Source: Saprolegnia diclina VS20 (lineage: Eukaryota > Oomycota > Saprolegniomycetes > Saprolegniales > Saprolegniaceae). Taken from it: a stretch of 64,000 nucleotides of DNA. The stretch covers positions 581,588-645,587 of the forward strand of contig NW_008246074.1 of NCBI RefSeq assembly GCF_000281045.1, written 5' to 3'. A model generated the notes under the pieces. It searched no databases. It worked only from the letters and a program-made list of their open reading frames with translations, and was not told the origin of the DNA. Below, in pieces: positions 30,026 to 41,671 of this stretch; within the stretch, counting starts at the first letter, position 1, and each line of letters opens with the position of its first letter. A program made the position numbers and the translations under genes.

Positions 30026-33000
30026 TTACGACGACCGTTCGCGGCGCGTCGCTTGTCGCGTTGCGGGTCTCGAGGTCCCGAGGATCTGCGCTGGCCGCGC
30101 GACATAGCTAATCTGGCGCTCGAGGTTGCGGAGGTCATGGCGGTACGACGGCGGGATGTCAATACTTGCGGGGCGCTTGAACTTGATCGCGAGCTGCTTT
30201 TGGTACTTGGCAAAAATGTACTCGCGCAGAGGCAGCGGCTGCGTTACGCGCGGAATTGCCCAATCGGGAAACGCCTTGTCGAACTCGCGGTACCGGTGCC
30301 GGGTGCCGTCCCGAAACACAATGTCGGCGTCCTTTTCCACACTTGTGGGGCAGCTGTCGACGACGAGGTAGTGCAGCGGCTCGTACTCGTACGTACCGAC
30401 GAGACCTTGGGGCTGGTGATGCGTGTCGTGGCTTCGGTCCTCGCTCGATACGTGGCCGAGCGCCTTCGTGCACGGGCACTTGCACATCGGACACGGCTTC
30501 CCGCAGCGCGGCATGACGCCGTTGGCACTGCCAAACGACTCATCCTGGATGTGCTGCCGGACTGACGTCGCAATCGAAGCGCTGACTTGGTTCGACGGAC
30601 GGAGGAGGCGCTTGCACGTCATCAGAGTCTGCAAAAGTCGGCGGGGCACGATCGCATCGGCCGAGTCGAATAGGTGCGGTTCCTGGTCGTTGCAGTTGAA
30701 GACATCGCTGCAGGGTCGTGGAAGGCTCTCGATAAGGCAGCTTGTACCGCGGCGCTTGAGATTGCTCATGAGAGCAGCGCGCAACTCGGCGAGGAACGCA
30801 GCGCCACGTTGGCTCTTGGCCTCAGCAGCGACACCCGCGGCCTGCTCGAGAGCAGATTGGACGCGGGCGACCAAGTTGTTAGAGACTTGAACAAAGCACT
30901 GCTGGACTGCCACGGCGATAAGTCTCGTCATGACCTCCGTCGTGTGCGTCACCGGGTTGTCGATTCGGTCGAGAATGAGCTTTACGTCGCGGCGTCGGAT
31001 AGCTTGGAGTAGAGCTAAGTCGAGCTCGGCTTGCATTGCTTCCGCGTCGAGAACCCAAGGCGCGCTCTGGAGCGAGACCGACACGTGGCTCACGAGCTCT
31101 TCCTCAAACGCCTTCGGTAGCTGGTCTTTGAGCCACGTCTGGAGCGTGCGCGCGAGCAGATCTGCGGCCTGAAAACCGTTGCAAACGTCTTGAGCAAACT
31201 GCCGCATCGTCCCCTCGCAAGCTGCAACGCACGCCACGATGCTGTTCGTTTCGTCCCATTTGGCTTGGATCTCAGCGAGCTCCAAGCCGAGCGTCGAGAT
31301 GAGGCTGCTGAGGCCAACGGCCTTGTCAGCTGGCGCCATGTGGCTCAGTTGCTCCTGGAGGTCGCGAGCCACTTCTGTGACAACGCCGGGCGAGTATTGG
31401 TCGACATTGGCGAGGCGACTTCGCACCTGATCGGCAATACTGTCCGCAACCTGGTCTGCCGCCGACACGTTGGGGGCGCGAGAAAAACAATCTGCAAGTG
31501 ACGCCCCGTCCCGCAGCACGAGTCCAGAGGTTTCAACCATGTTGAGCTCGTCGATCGTAAAGATGTTGCTTGTGTGCAGCGTCTCTATCGTAAGCCGACG
31601 GACTTTTCCGGCAAGTGGCGCATCCTTGGCGCGCACGTCTGCCAAAACCCCGCGAAAGAGCTCGTCAAAGTCGCGCATAGATCGTTGCGGGTCGTCTCGG
31701 AGCGCCAAAATCTGCTTGAGCAATGTATCCTTGTAGCGCTGGACGTGCGTTTCGTGCAGGAAGAGATGATCAAACTTGGCGCGGACGAGGCGGCGCGCGT
31801 GCTTCAGATGGGCGCTCTTGGTGTGGCCCCAGTCACGACCCATATCAGACCACTTGGCGTACTTGGGCAGCGACAGTGCTGCTGTGAACGATTCGCTTTC
31901 CCGGAGCACATCAGCTTTGACTTGGTCCTCCATGAACTTCTGGAACGTGCTGCACTCGGGCGCGAGGTGCTCCAAGTTGCCAGTGCAGTACGTGACCATC
32001 AACTGGAGCGTCTTGTCAACCGCCGTCGCATACGCTGCGGCCAGTTTGCACGTGTGGTCGTTCATGGACTTGACGAGCGTGTCGTAGACAAGGCGCTCGT
32101 GGACCGACTTAAAGTCCAACTCGAAGTTGGCACTGCCAATGCAGTGCCAGACGAGATCCAGGTCGTCCATGATCTCGGCCACCGTGCGGACCTCCCGTTT
32201 TCCGTCGGTCGCTTGCGCTTGAATATAGTCGCGAAAGCGCAATACGCGTTTGCTGAAGTCGTTGGGCTTGAGCGGCGAGCTCAGCGCATCCGCCGTGCCG
32301 AAAAAGCGCACGTCGCTCTGCGTCTCATCATCCTTGTCGACCTTGAAGTTGCGAAGGAGTCCCGTCTCGGCAGCCAGCGGGGTACCTCGGAGCTCCTGAA
32401 TGTCTGCAGCTCTCTCTTGAAGGCTCTTGAGGAGCTCCGAGATGCTTGTCGTCATCTTCTTCGTGTCGGAAACGTCAATCTGGCTAAAAGCAAAGTAGAT
32501 CTTCGTCGCGACGTGGCCCGTGTGCGCTTCCACAAGTCCCGAGTTGACAAAGACAGAGTGCACAATCGAGAGAACGTCGTTGGTCGTGGTGGTCGACTCG
32601 CCTTTCGTCAGCACAATGGCCGCGTCCGCCGGCAAGACCGACAGAGTCGCCATGCGGTTGTCGCGCCATACACCGTCGGGCATGCGGAGGCGCTCGGGCG
32701 ACCGGAGGCCTTCCGTGTCGAGCAGCAGCACGTACTCATACGACGCGCAGCCTTCGCACGCGAGCAGCTGGAGGTTGATGCCGGTCGTGCATTGCGCGAC
32801 GTCCGTGCGCAGGCGAACGCCAAACATGTAATTCAGTAGCGTCGACTTGCCCGACGACTGAATCCCCGAGACCGAAAGCACAAAGACACGGGCGCCACGC
32901 GGAAGCAGGTCGCTGAGCGCGCGCAGTACCGCCTTGATCCAAAACGTGTTGACGCTGGCCGCGTCGCCGTCCATGAGCTCCAGCGGAAAACCATCCACCA

Positions 33001-36000
33001 AATGCTGCGCTGCCAGTGACGGCAGCTCCACAAACGTACTTGGGTGGATTGCAAAAAGGTGCGAGAGCTCGCGCCAAAGATGCTCGACTCGGGTCAATGC
33101 TTTCGCAGCGCCACCCTCGCAGCTTTTCGAGAGTCGGTGTTCGAGGTCCAAGAAAAGTATCTCTCGCTGCGCTACAGTTGGCTGCAGTAGCACATTGACG
33201 AAATACTGGGCGAGTGCATGCGTCGCAACGGGGGCGACGAGGTCGACATACTGTAGCTGCAGCTTGTCGATCTCGCACTGGAGCAGCTGGTGGTCTGGCG
33301 CCAGTGTCTGACGCTGCAGGCGGAGCTGGAGCGTCGACTCTTCTGCAAAGAGCGTCTGAAGCTTCAGAGTTGACGAGCGCAACGTCGACAAGTCTGTCGC
33401 TGCAAACACTTCGTCCGCGACAGTCGTGCGCATGCTCAAGACGACGTCTTCGGGGCCAAATGGCAGCTGGGCGACGGGAACCCGCACCATAGCGTTTGAT
33501 ACTGCTGATCCGGTGCGGCAGATGTGGTCGGCGATTTTCTGGTGGAACAAGTGGAGCGGACAGCGGAGGAGCACTGGGTTATCGCCAGCATTCGATTCAT
33601 AGTCCTCTTCATCGTCGCCGCGTACATCTTGCCAGCAAAACGTGCGCGGGTGCGATGTCAGAGGGCTAACCGCCCCGTCGACGACGACGACGTCGGCAAA
33701 CGACTCGACGAACCGACAAAGCTGAGTGCTGCAGACGCCGACAATGTGGAGGACCATGACCGTGGTGCAGAGAGAGGAGTTGGATTCGACAAAGCCCCAG
33801 CCGAGCTCCGCAACCGTTGCATGCTCTGTAAAGCTGTTGCCAAGGCTGCGATCGAGGCAGTGTGCCGAGTTGACGTGGAACACGTTTTTGATCCAGTTGT
33901 GCGTTACGCTGCAGCGCATCGGCCGATTCGAGATGACGGCGACGCGGGTCGCTGTCGTATTCTTGGCAACGCACTGGACTCCGGCAGTCGTCTCGGTCTC
34001 AACGAGCTCCAGGACGCTCACCAGGCGCCGAAACGCACGTGCCGTCGACAAAATGCACGGCACAAGATACTGCTGGTCGAGAAGAGCGCGAAAGACCTCG
34101 ACACGAGCGCCTGGTGTCAGCGACGCAGTGAACGACTCGAGAGCGTTCAAAACTACAGTGCTCTGGGAAAACTGCTTGACGGACTTGCCTTGGCGCGTTG
34201 TGCGTGCGGCGCCTTTCGTCGTGTTGCCCGCGTAGATCTCCTCTTTAAAGCTGAGACGGTGCTTCAGGACAAACCACACGAGCGCTGGAAGATCCTCGCT
34301 CGGCTTTGGCGCGACAGTCAAGAGGTCTCGCAGGGGGCGGCCGGGGTGTCACTCAACGGCAATAGGCTGCGGATCTTGAACGCTTGTACCGGTTCGTCGT
34401 CGTCCGAGTCCGTTGCGTAGGGATCCTCGACGTACGCCTCGTGCATCGCGCCGACCATAGCGTCCACATGGTCCTTCTGGAGCTCGTAGGCAAAGCCGCC
34501 TTCCAACGACCAGCCGTACTTGGTTGCGACTTTCCAATAGGCGTCGCAGCCGCTCGCGGCAAAGAGTGTGTGGCAGAGTGCCATCACGCGGGTCGTGTCG
34601 GGGGTCGGCGCCACAAATAAGGTCGATGCGATCGCTTCGAGAGCGTAGGGCACGTCGACGGTCGCCATGGCCGGAGGCTGCCACGCGAGGGCGTCGGTGT
34701 GCTGAATGTCGGCGACGATGGCTGCCAGAAGCACCGACCGCGACAGTGCGGTATCCACGTCCCCCGCGAGGCGCACTGGCGGCGCTGCCTTTGCCAAGAA
34801 TGCCTTGAGAATCTGATCGTAGAGCGTATCCAGCGGTTGCAGCGGTTTGCCGGAGGTCACGAGGTCGGAAAGCCGCTTTTGAACGGCCGGTCGGCGCATG
34901 CAGTGGGCCGTAGTATCGAGGTCGAAGACCGTGTCGTATTCCAAAAGCGAAGCAACGAGGCGCGCCATTTCACCAGCGCTATCGACAGCCTCGGCGTCGT
35001 CGGCGATCACGCTGGCGGCGTCTTTAGCGGTTGCAAAGCTGGTCATCGTCGGCGCCCGTGCGTACGCGCGGTGAGCAGTGTACCACGCATCGATGCGGGC
35101 GCGCAAGAGAGCCGCCGACACCACCGGGCTTGGATAGGTCGACGCGAGCTTGATCCAGGCGTCGCGCACGAGGCTCACCGCGTCGTGCGTGCCGTCATGC
35201 GCGGCCACGAGGTCCCACACGGCGACGGGCGACGAGACTGGGCGGTCGACCATCGTCCACAGGTCGTTGTTGGCTGCCAAGAGCGCGCAATAGAGGACAA
35301 AACTCGCGGCGGGGACGCCAGTCGTTTCGAAGCTCGTCGTGATCTCGCATGGCTGCTCTCGACCATTCGAGCCCAGTGTACCGGCGTACACATCGACGCC
35401 GAAACCATAAGCCATGGTACTGTACGGCACCGAGAGACACTTTGTGGCCGCGGTATCGCAAGCGGCTCGCAAGACACTGATCGGCGTTGCCTGCGCCACC
35501 GACACCTCGACGACGTGAAACAAGACGCCGCCAAAGTGGACATCACCGCACAAGACGTGCGATCCAAAGTCGTTGAGAAAGGCGATTGCCGACGCGTCGT
35601 CCGTAACGCTTGACGCCGCGTGCAGCGCTCGTTGCGAGAGACGCAGCGACGCTGGTCGAAAACGCAGCGACTTGATCGGAGTGCTTTTGTACGTGACGAG
35701 CACACTCGTTGTCGCCATTGCATCAACGGCGCCTGACGCGCAGTGCAGATGCGCAGCGTACGTCAGACCGCAAGCAGCCGCAGTGCTTGTTGGGACCTCG
35801 TGGCAGTCGCCCATTGGGCCAAGCTCTGGCCGTCCGCTGATTGGACGCCAGACTGGCCAATAGGCGCTGCTCCAATGTATTGGTCCAGCAGTAGCTTGTA
35901 AAAGCTCATCGAATTCAGACTTTGTTTTGCCTTTGAAGAGTGGTGCATCCTCCTCAAGCGCAGAAGCTCGTGTCGGTGGTCTTCCAACCCCGACGGCACA

Positions 36001-36482
36001 ACAGTGCTCACAAAACCTGACGCGGCGTCGAAGCTGGCAAAGTACAACTTCGACACCCCCTCGTCGTGCGCGGCCGGGGCTGGGAGCTGCATCCACTCTC
36101 CGCAAGAAGACTCAAGAACATGCTCGGGCACGCGCACCGAGAGGCCAAGTGCGACCCCGCGAAGTGCCGCACCCTCGCCTGCCCGGAGGACGAGCTGGCA
36201 GCCTGAGAGATGCCGACGGATAACCTTCGTAGAGTCGTACGTGCCTCGGAGAAAGCCTTCGAGAACGCGAAGATGGTCGAGTAGAGCCGCGATGTCCGTG
36301 AGTTTGGCCGCGTCGATCTGCCAGTGCACCAAGCCCAGTTGGTCCGTTGCCTTGTTGAGCAGAGCTACTCGGCGCTCATGAGGCTTGCCGTTGCGTACGG
36401 CCAACTGCAGTTGCTTGGACTCCTTCAGCGCGTTCTTCGATGCTGTCGTCAGGAGGTCTGAGAGCGTCCTGTCAAATCTCAA
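30026..36482 (-). CDS. Very large GTPase of the VLIG/GVIN (interferon-inducible very large GTPase) type
   Basis: Long minus-strand gene of roughly 2100 codons in three blocks: about 36012..36482, 34358..35952 and 30026..34298. The borders are my tentative 59-nt introns. Block 2 has GSHVLCGDVHFGG, like the N-terminal part of VLIG proteins and the MACPF signature. Block 3 opens with ALVWFVLKHRLSF. It holds a VLIG-type G domain about 480 residues in: P-loop GIQSSGKSTLLNYMFG, CTTGINLQLL, G3 LLLDTEGLRSPE. It ends with the zinc-like C-terminus typical of the family (CPMCKCPC, H..H..HQPQGLVG, PDWAI). No ATG opens the first block, which begins at a TTG, so a 5' exon is missing or the gene is damaged. 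The biological role is unknown. Confidence 0.72.
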
Positions 36483-36627
36483 AATGAACTTCGCTTGAAA
36501 TTGAATTGTTCGAGCTGGCGATTTGTATTCAACTGGCGAATGTCGAAATCAAATTCTTGCCCCACGACGCAACGGGTTTACCTTGCAACCAACCAAAGGA
36601 GTGTTGTCGTAAACTTGCGAGCAAGAG

Positions 36628-38133
36628 TTAATGGATGGCTTCCACGGAGATCAGCGCCATAAGAGCGACTATACCGGCGTTGAGCATCAACGTCACTGCA
36701 CTACTCGCGGTGGTTTTGCTTCCTTCCTTGGTCCCTGGACTCACGGACGATGGTGTTGACGTCGCATTGCCCACTGACATCGTCGAGTGCGGCGTCACGG
36801 GCACGACGAGTGGCTTCCCAACAGGTGTCGGGTTCGTCAGTGTCTTCTTGAGAAATTCAGCCTTGTCCATTTGTGCCCACGGCGCGGGCTGGGACGCCAT
36901 GCCGCCCGGCGAGTCCGTCGCAGCTTGGCCCCAGACCCAAGAGAGCTTTTCTGCCGTCGCAGTGAGGTAGCCATAACCGTAGTTGTTGATGTTCGTCACG
37001 ACGCTGAAGACGCTCGTGTCGAGCTCCACCTTGGCCGTCGGGCGAATAAACTCGTTGTTGCCGGCGGCGCCCGAGATGATCCAGGGCGGAAAGCTGTACC
37101 TGCCAATCTTGCTCGGCTTGATGTTGTAGTACGCGTGCTCGTGGCCTGTGAGCATGAGGTCGACGGCGTACTTGTCGAAGAGCGGCACAAGGTCCATAGC
37201 AAACTTGTTCGTGCCCGTCGAAGCCGATGTTGGAATGTGGTTGGGCGGGCGGTGACCGCAAACGACGACGAACGGCGTCACCTCGCGCTTGACGCGGCTG
37301 AGGTCGTACTCGAGCCAGTTCTTCTGGTCCGTCTGCATCTGGACTCGCGCTAAGTCGTTCGCAACCCACTTGGAGCCGTCTTGGGTTGGCGCCATGAAGG
37401 CTTCGTCGCCGTAGACCTCCGTGTTGAGAAACACAAAGTGGACGTACCCCGCGTTGAAGCTGTAAAACGTGTTGGAGCCCGACCCGCAGGCTTCACCGGC
37501 ACCGACGAGGAGCCCCTTGAATCGATTCACGTAGTTTTGCATCGCGCCCTGGGCTGCATACTGCATCTCGTGGTTGCCGATTGTCGTGTGCATCGGCACG
37601 GCCGACGTGAGCGGCTCGAGCTGCTGCATGTACGCAGCGCCGTTCGAGCCCACGAGCTCGTAGCCAAGGTCGCCAATGTTGAGGATTCCGTGGAACGCGT
37701 TGGCGCTGAGGCCGCTCTTGAGCGCTGGGAGCGTGATACCCGAGGCCTTCCCCAGTACCGTCGCGCCCATGTCGCCAAACACCGCCCACGTCATCGCGTT
37801 TGCGGGTGTCGCTGTGAACATCTTGACGGATGACCCGGTGGCAGCTAGATCGTAGTAGACCGTAGCACCCGCCTTAATACCGGAGAGACGCGCCGTCCAG
37901 CACGCGACGTTGAGATCGCTTGACTCGGCAACACTGCCGGCGGCGACACCCACTGCCTTCTGGGTCAAACTCGAACTGGCGCCGCCGTAGTAGATGGTAG
38001 AGGCCGTGGCGTCGGCGGCCGTGACCCAGTCCAGCATGTAGTCGCCAGAGCCATCGCCGACGAGACTGAGGTGAAACTCGTTGGACGTGAGCGCACTCGT
38101 GACGTACAGCAGCGCGAACGCAGCCAGACGCAT
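36628..38133 (-). CDS. Purple acid phosphatase, secreted and probably membrane-anchored
   Basis: Metallophosphatase hydrolysing phosphate monoesters outside the cell. Intronless, 501 residues from MRLAAFALLYVTSALTSNEF, a clear signal peptide; an in-frame ATG at 38214 would bury it. An N-terminal fibronectin-like domain precedes the catalytic domain. All five metal-ligand blocks are visible in order: GDMGA, NIGDLGYE, TIGNHEM, VVVCGHRPPNH and LTGHEHAYYN. The C-terminus has a Thr/Ser-rich linker, then a hydrophobic tail (VTLMLNAGIVALMALISVEA), suggesting a GPI anchor. With the SPX transporter in the same window it could serve phosphate scavenging, but the two are 24 kb apart, so no linkage is implied. 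Confidence 0.92.
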   Translation of the reverse strand: MRLAAFALLYVTSALTSNEFHLSLVGDGSGDYMLDWVTAADATASTIYYGGASSSLTQKAVGVAAGSVAESSDLNVACWTARLSGIKAGATVYYDLAATGSSVKMFTATPANAMTWAVFGDMGATVLGKASGITLPALKSGLSANAFHGILNIGDLGYELVGSNGAAYMQQLEPLTSAVPMHTTIGNHEMQYAAQGAMQNYVNRFKGLLVGAGEACGSGSNTFYSFNAGYVHFVFLNTEVYGDEAFMAPTQDGSKWVANDLARVQMQTDQKNWLEYDLSRVKREVTPFVVVCGHRPPNHIPTSASTGTNKFAMDLVPLFDKYAVDLMLTGHEHAYYNIKPSKIGRYSFPPWIISGAAGNNEFIRPTAKVELDTSVFSVVTNINNYGYGYLTATAEKLSWVWGQAATDSPGGMASQPAPWAQMDKAEFLKKTLTNPTPVGKPLVVPVTPHSTMSVGNATSTPSSVSPGTKEGSKTTASSAVTLMLNAGIVALMALISVEAIH

Positions 38134-38781
38134 GGCAACGACAATCGGACAATGGCTGCAACTCATAGGTGCGTCTGCGAAGCGATCTGATTGGATGATG
38201 GGAGCGTTGCTCACGCGTAGAGCTGGCGCCCATTGGTGGGAGCGTTTAACGCGTTTTGCAGGGGCGAATTCAACGATCGCAACTGAGATGCCTGCATTTT
38301 ACGGTACTACCATACCATTACACTAAACTCTATTGGAAGCTGTGAGCTTACCCAACATCACAGCAACCTAAGTCAAGGGTCAATAAATAGCTGTTTATTG
38401 ACCATTGCCTAAGTGCAACATCATACTAGCCATGATCTGGGCAAAACGATCCGTGCGAGACTATCGACGGCAGCAGATGTTGGAACGACTTTAACCCTGG
38501 CTTTAACCTAGTTGTACTTGTCCTCAAACGGCAGTCGATGCTGCGGATCTGGTAACCACGTCCGCTGAGCAAATTCCGAGCCAGGTTTCGACTTCGAGCA
38601 CGTGGAGCTGACACAGCTTCCTGGCACATGTGGCGCCAAAACCAACACGATACCCGAGCCGCAAAAGCAAAGGTGTCATTTCCGCCTTAAGTTACGAGGC
38701 GCTCTGGTTGGGTTTGCCTGGCGCGAAGGGTACACACTACAACACTAAACATCGTCCTCTTGATAATACGTGGGTAGTACT
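38134..38781. other. Intergenic region with a GGTCAATAA palindrome
   Basis: 648 bp upstream of the acid phosphatase and downstream of the SulP gene. No gene is supported. It contains the palindrome at 38378-38403 and an AT-rich patch around 38290-38330. Confidence 0.5.
38378..38403. repeat. Perfect 10-bp inverted repeat, 6-nt loop
   Basis: GGTCAATAAA (38378-38387), loop TAGCTG, then TTTATTGACC (38394-38403). It shares the GGTCAATAA core with the palindrome at 6121-6151. Confidence 0.9.
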
Positions 38782-41671
38782 CTAATCCAGGCGGTGGTGC
38801 ACAAAGAGGTGGTTGTGCGCGCCGAGACTCATGCACTTGAGGAACGCCGTTTGGATCGCAGTGCAGAGCGTCGGGTCGTCCCGCACCATGTTGGTCATGC
38901 GCTCGCGGGTGATTTCGTAAATGACAGAGTTGGCCACGGCCTGGCACGTGTACGAGCGCGGCTGGTGCAGGTAGTAGTCGACTTCGCCGACGAGCGACCC
39001 ATGGCTCACCTTGACAATGCGGTCCAGGGCGTGGTCCGGTCGGAAAATCTCAAGCTCACCAGAGACGACGACAAAGACGCTCTCGGCTTCGTCGCCCTCG
39101 GCAAACACAATCGATCGGCCATCGACGTCCCGGCGCTCAAAGTACAGCGAGACCTTCTCGAGCGAAATCGCCACGTCCCACGCATCCAGCGCGTCCTGGA
39201 AGACCGAGTGGATCGAAGGCGTTGGCGACGTGAGGCGGGCCATTTGGTGCGGCTTCTGGAACAAATTGTGCGACTGCGACTGCGAGATGGGCGTCGCGGG
39301 CGGTCGCTCGTTGAGGAGGACGTTCTCAAACACTTCGAGTCCGGCGTCGGCGGACGCGTAGATGTGAATGTCGCTGGTCGAGTCGTCGTCGTCGTCGAGG
39401 ACCCCGTTCATCTGGAGCTGGCGCTCAATCTCGGGCGAGAGGCGGGCAAAGGCGAGCGCAATGTTGTGCCGAGCTAGCAGCGACTTCATCGCTGTAAAGC
39501 AGCTCCGCGACGCAGTAGCGTCGATGCCTGACACGTGGGAAAAGTCCAAAAGCAAAAAGCGCGTCGGCAACATCGTCATCTCGGCCTCTTCGTCGATCGC
39601 CGACTTGACGCCACTGCGCTCTTCAAACGCCTTAAGCGTGCACACTTTGAGCGGGTGCGACACGCTGCTTTGCGTCGCGGCTTCCATGAGCAGGAGCGGC
39701 GTCGCCTCGGTCGCCTTGGCGTGCGCCACGTAAATGCTCTTCTTGATGACCTCCATGAGGCGAATGCTCGAGCCAAAGAAGAAGTAGCCGTGGAGCTCGA
39801 GGGTCACAATCTGACCCTGGTGCGCGCGGAGAAACTGGCGCTCTTGGTAGCTGCGCTGGACACGGCTCCGGCTGAGCGTCTAGACCGTCGATGGTTAGTA
39901 TCAAAGCGTGTTGCTGGTAGTCTACCTTGACGACGGAAACACCCTCTGCGTAGCTGAAGACAAAGTTGGTCATGGCGCAGATAAGACCCAGAATCATGCC
40001 TTGCTCCAGCCCAAAGAGGTTGATCAAGACAAACGTTGCGAGCACGAGGAGGTATTCACGGAAGCGGAGCTTGGACGACGCGTGCACCAGCCATTCCTAC
40101 AGAATATATGTCAACGCGTTGGTTGACGCTATCGTGGATTTGTGTACCATCATGAGATCGATCGCAATCAAGGTGAGGAGGCCGCCAAAGAAGACTAGGC
40201 ATTGAGTGAGCACTATTCAACACCGCAGGAATTGAGGTCGTACACTTGGGAATATAGGCCGTGAGCGGAATGGGCAGCACGAAGATTAGCAGCTCGGCGC
40301 TGAGCACAACGATGCCGGGAATGCGGCTGTTGGTGTTGCTCTTGAGCGTAAAGATCGTCTGCGAAAAGATGTACGACCCCGTGAAGCCGCCAAAGAGACC
40401 CGAGACCGTGTTGGACCAGCCAACAGTCTTGAGCTCGTGGTTGTAGTCGAGGTCCGTGCCCATGTTCATCTCAATCGCCGCCACGTCCAAGCTCGACGAG
40501 AACGCAACGACAAAGTACATGCCCAGCCACGTGAAAAACTGGGGCGGAATCGCGCGCCATTGGACGAGCGAAAAGTCAAAGAGGTCAAAGACTTCGAGCG
40601 GCGTGGCCGTGACAGCAGGCGGGTACGAGACCCAGCCGCCGGCGCGGACGTCGTCGAACGAGAGGCCCGTAACGGAGAGGAATGTGTAAAAGCCAAGCAG
40701 GACGGACGTGAGCGTGAGCGGCATCACGAGGAAGTGCTGCAGCTTGGACGAAAGAATGAAGAGGGCAGCGCCACAGAGCAATCCTGGAAGAATGTGGATC
40801 GCCGAGTCGTAGTTGAAGAGCTGTGGCCACTCCATGATGTTCTTGACCTCCTTGTTTGCCATGAGGCCGAGGCCGGCTTCCATGCAAAAGAAACCAATGT
40901 ACGAGAGGTACCCTACAAAGACACGTGCGTTTAGACACCAAAGTTCAAGGTCGGACGAACCGCCAATCACGGGCATCGGCAAGTATTGGACCAAGCTCGC
41001 CAGTTTGTACTATAAATGTGCATTTCAAAATGCACTCTGGGAGGCAGTGGAGTACCTTGCCCGTCATGATGAGGGCGACACCCATGAGCGCCGTGGCCGA
41101 GCTAAGAGTCACAAGCGTCGTAGCGATGACGGCCTCGGGCGGCAGCGTCGGGTCGTCGGCCAAGATCGAGACGACAGAAGACGCCATTGCCGAAAGGAAG
41201 ATTAGACCTAAATGCACTCGTTTTGTCCAATTTGCAAAGAGTATGGACGCGTACCGGCATCTTGAACTTGGCCAATCGCAAACGGAAGAGAACTCAGTGA
41301 CGTAAACATAATCTGGTGCACGGCGCTCGAGAGACCCACGAGCTTGACGAGCGTGGGCATGAATGGCGAGAAGAAGGGATTGCTGAAGATGATGGCCGTG
41401 AAACTCTACACGCTTGTGAGCTCCCAGGTGCTGGAGTGGAATATTGACGCACCATGCACACGGGCACGACGAGCGCGGCGTTGATGAGGCCGTACATGAA
41501 GGCCTTGAACGTGTTTTGGTTGTCGGGCGCGGCGACAGCGACAACGACCATGTCGTCTTCCTCGACGTACGAGGCGTTGGGCAGCTGGACGGCCGAGACG
41601 CGAGACGCGCGCGTGAGGCGGCTAAGGCTCTTGGGCGTGTTGCACACGCTGCCCATGCTGTTGGTGGCCAT
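38782..41671 (-). CDS. SulP-family anion transporter with STAS and cyclic-nucleotide-binding domains
   Basis: Membrane transporter of the SLC26/SulP family (sulfate or other anions). Eight exons: 41453..41671, 41255..41405, 41056..41207, 40961..41009, 40244..40912, 40148..40194, 39926..40096 and 38782..39879, in phase, 851 residues. The membrane half includes FTAIIFSNPFFSPFMPTLVK, YLSYIGFFCMEAGLGLM, and a stretch with AFSSSLDVAAIEMNMGTDLD and SGLFGGFTGSYIFSQT. A STAS domain follows (VTLELHGYFFFGSSIRLMEV, then FLLLDFSHVSGIDATA). The last ~150 residues form a cNMP-binding fold (FAEGDEAESVFVVVSGELEI, GSLVGEVDYYL). Animal and plant SLC26 proteins end at STAS; the extra regulatory domain occurs in some bacteria and protists. 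The start at 41671 is chosen over 41713 with moderate confidence. Confidence 0.88.
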
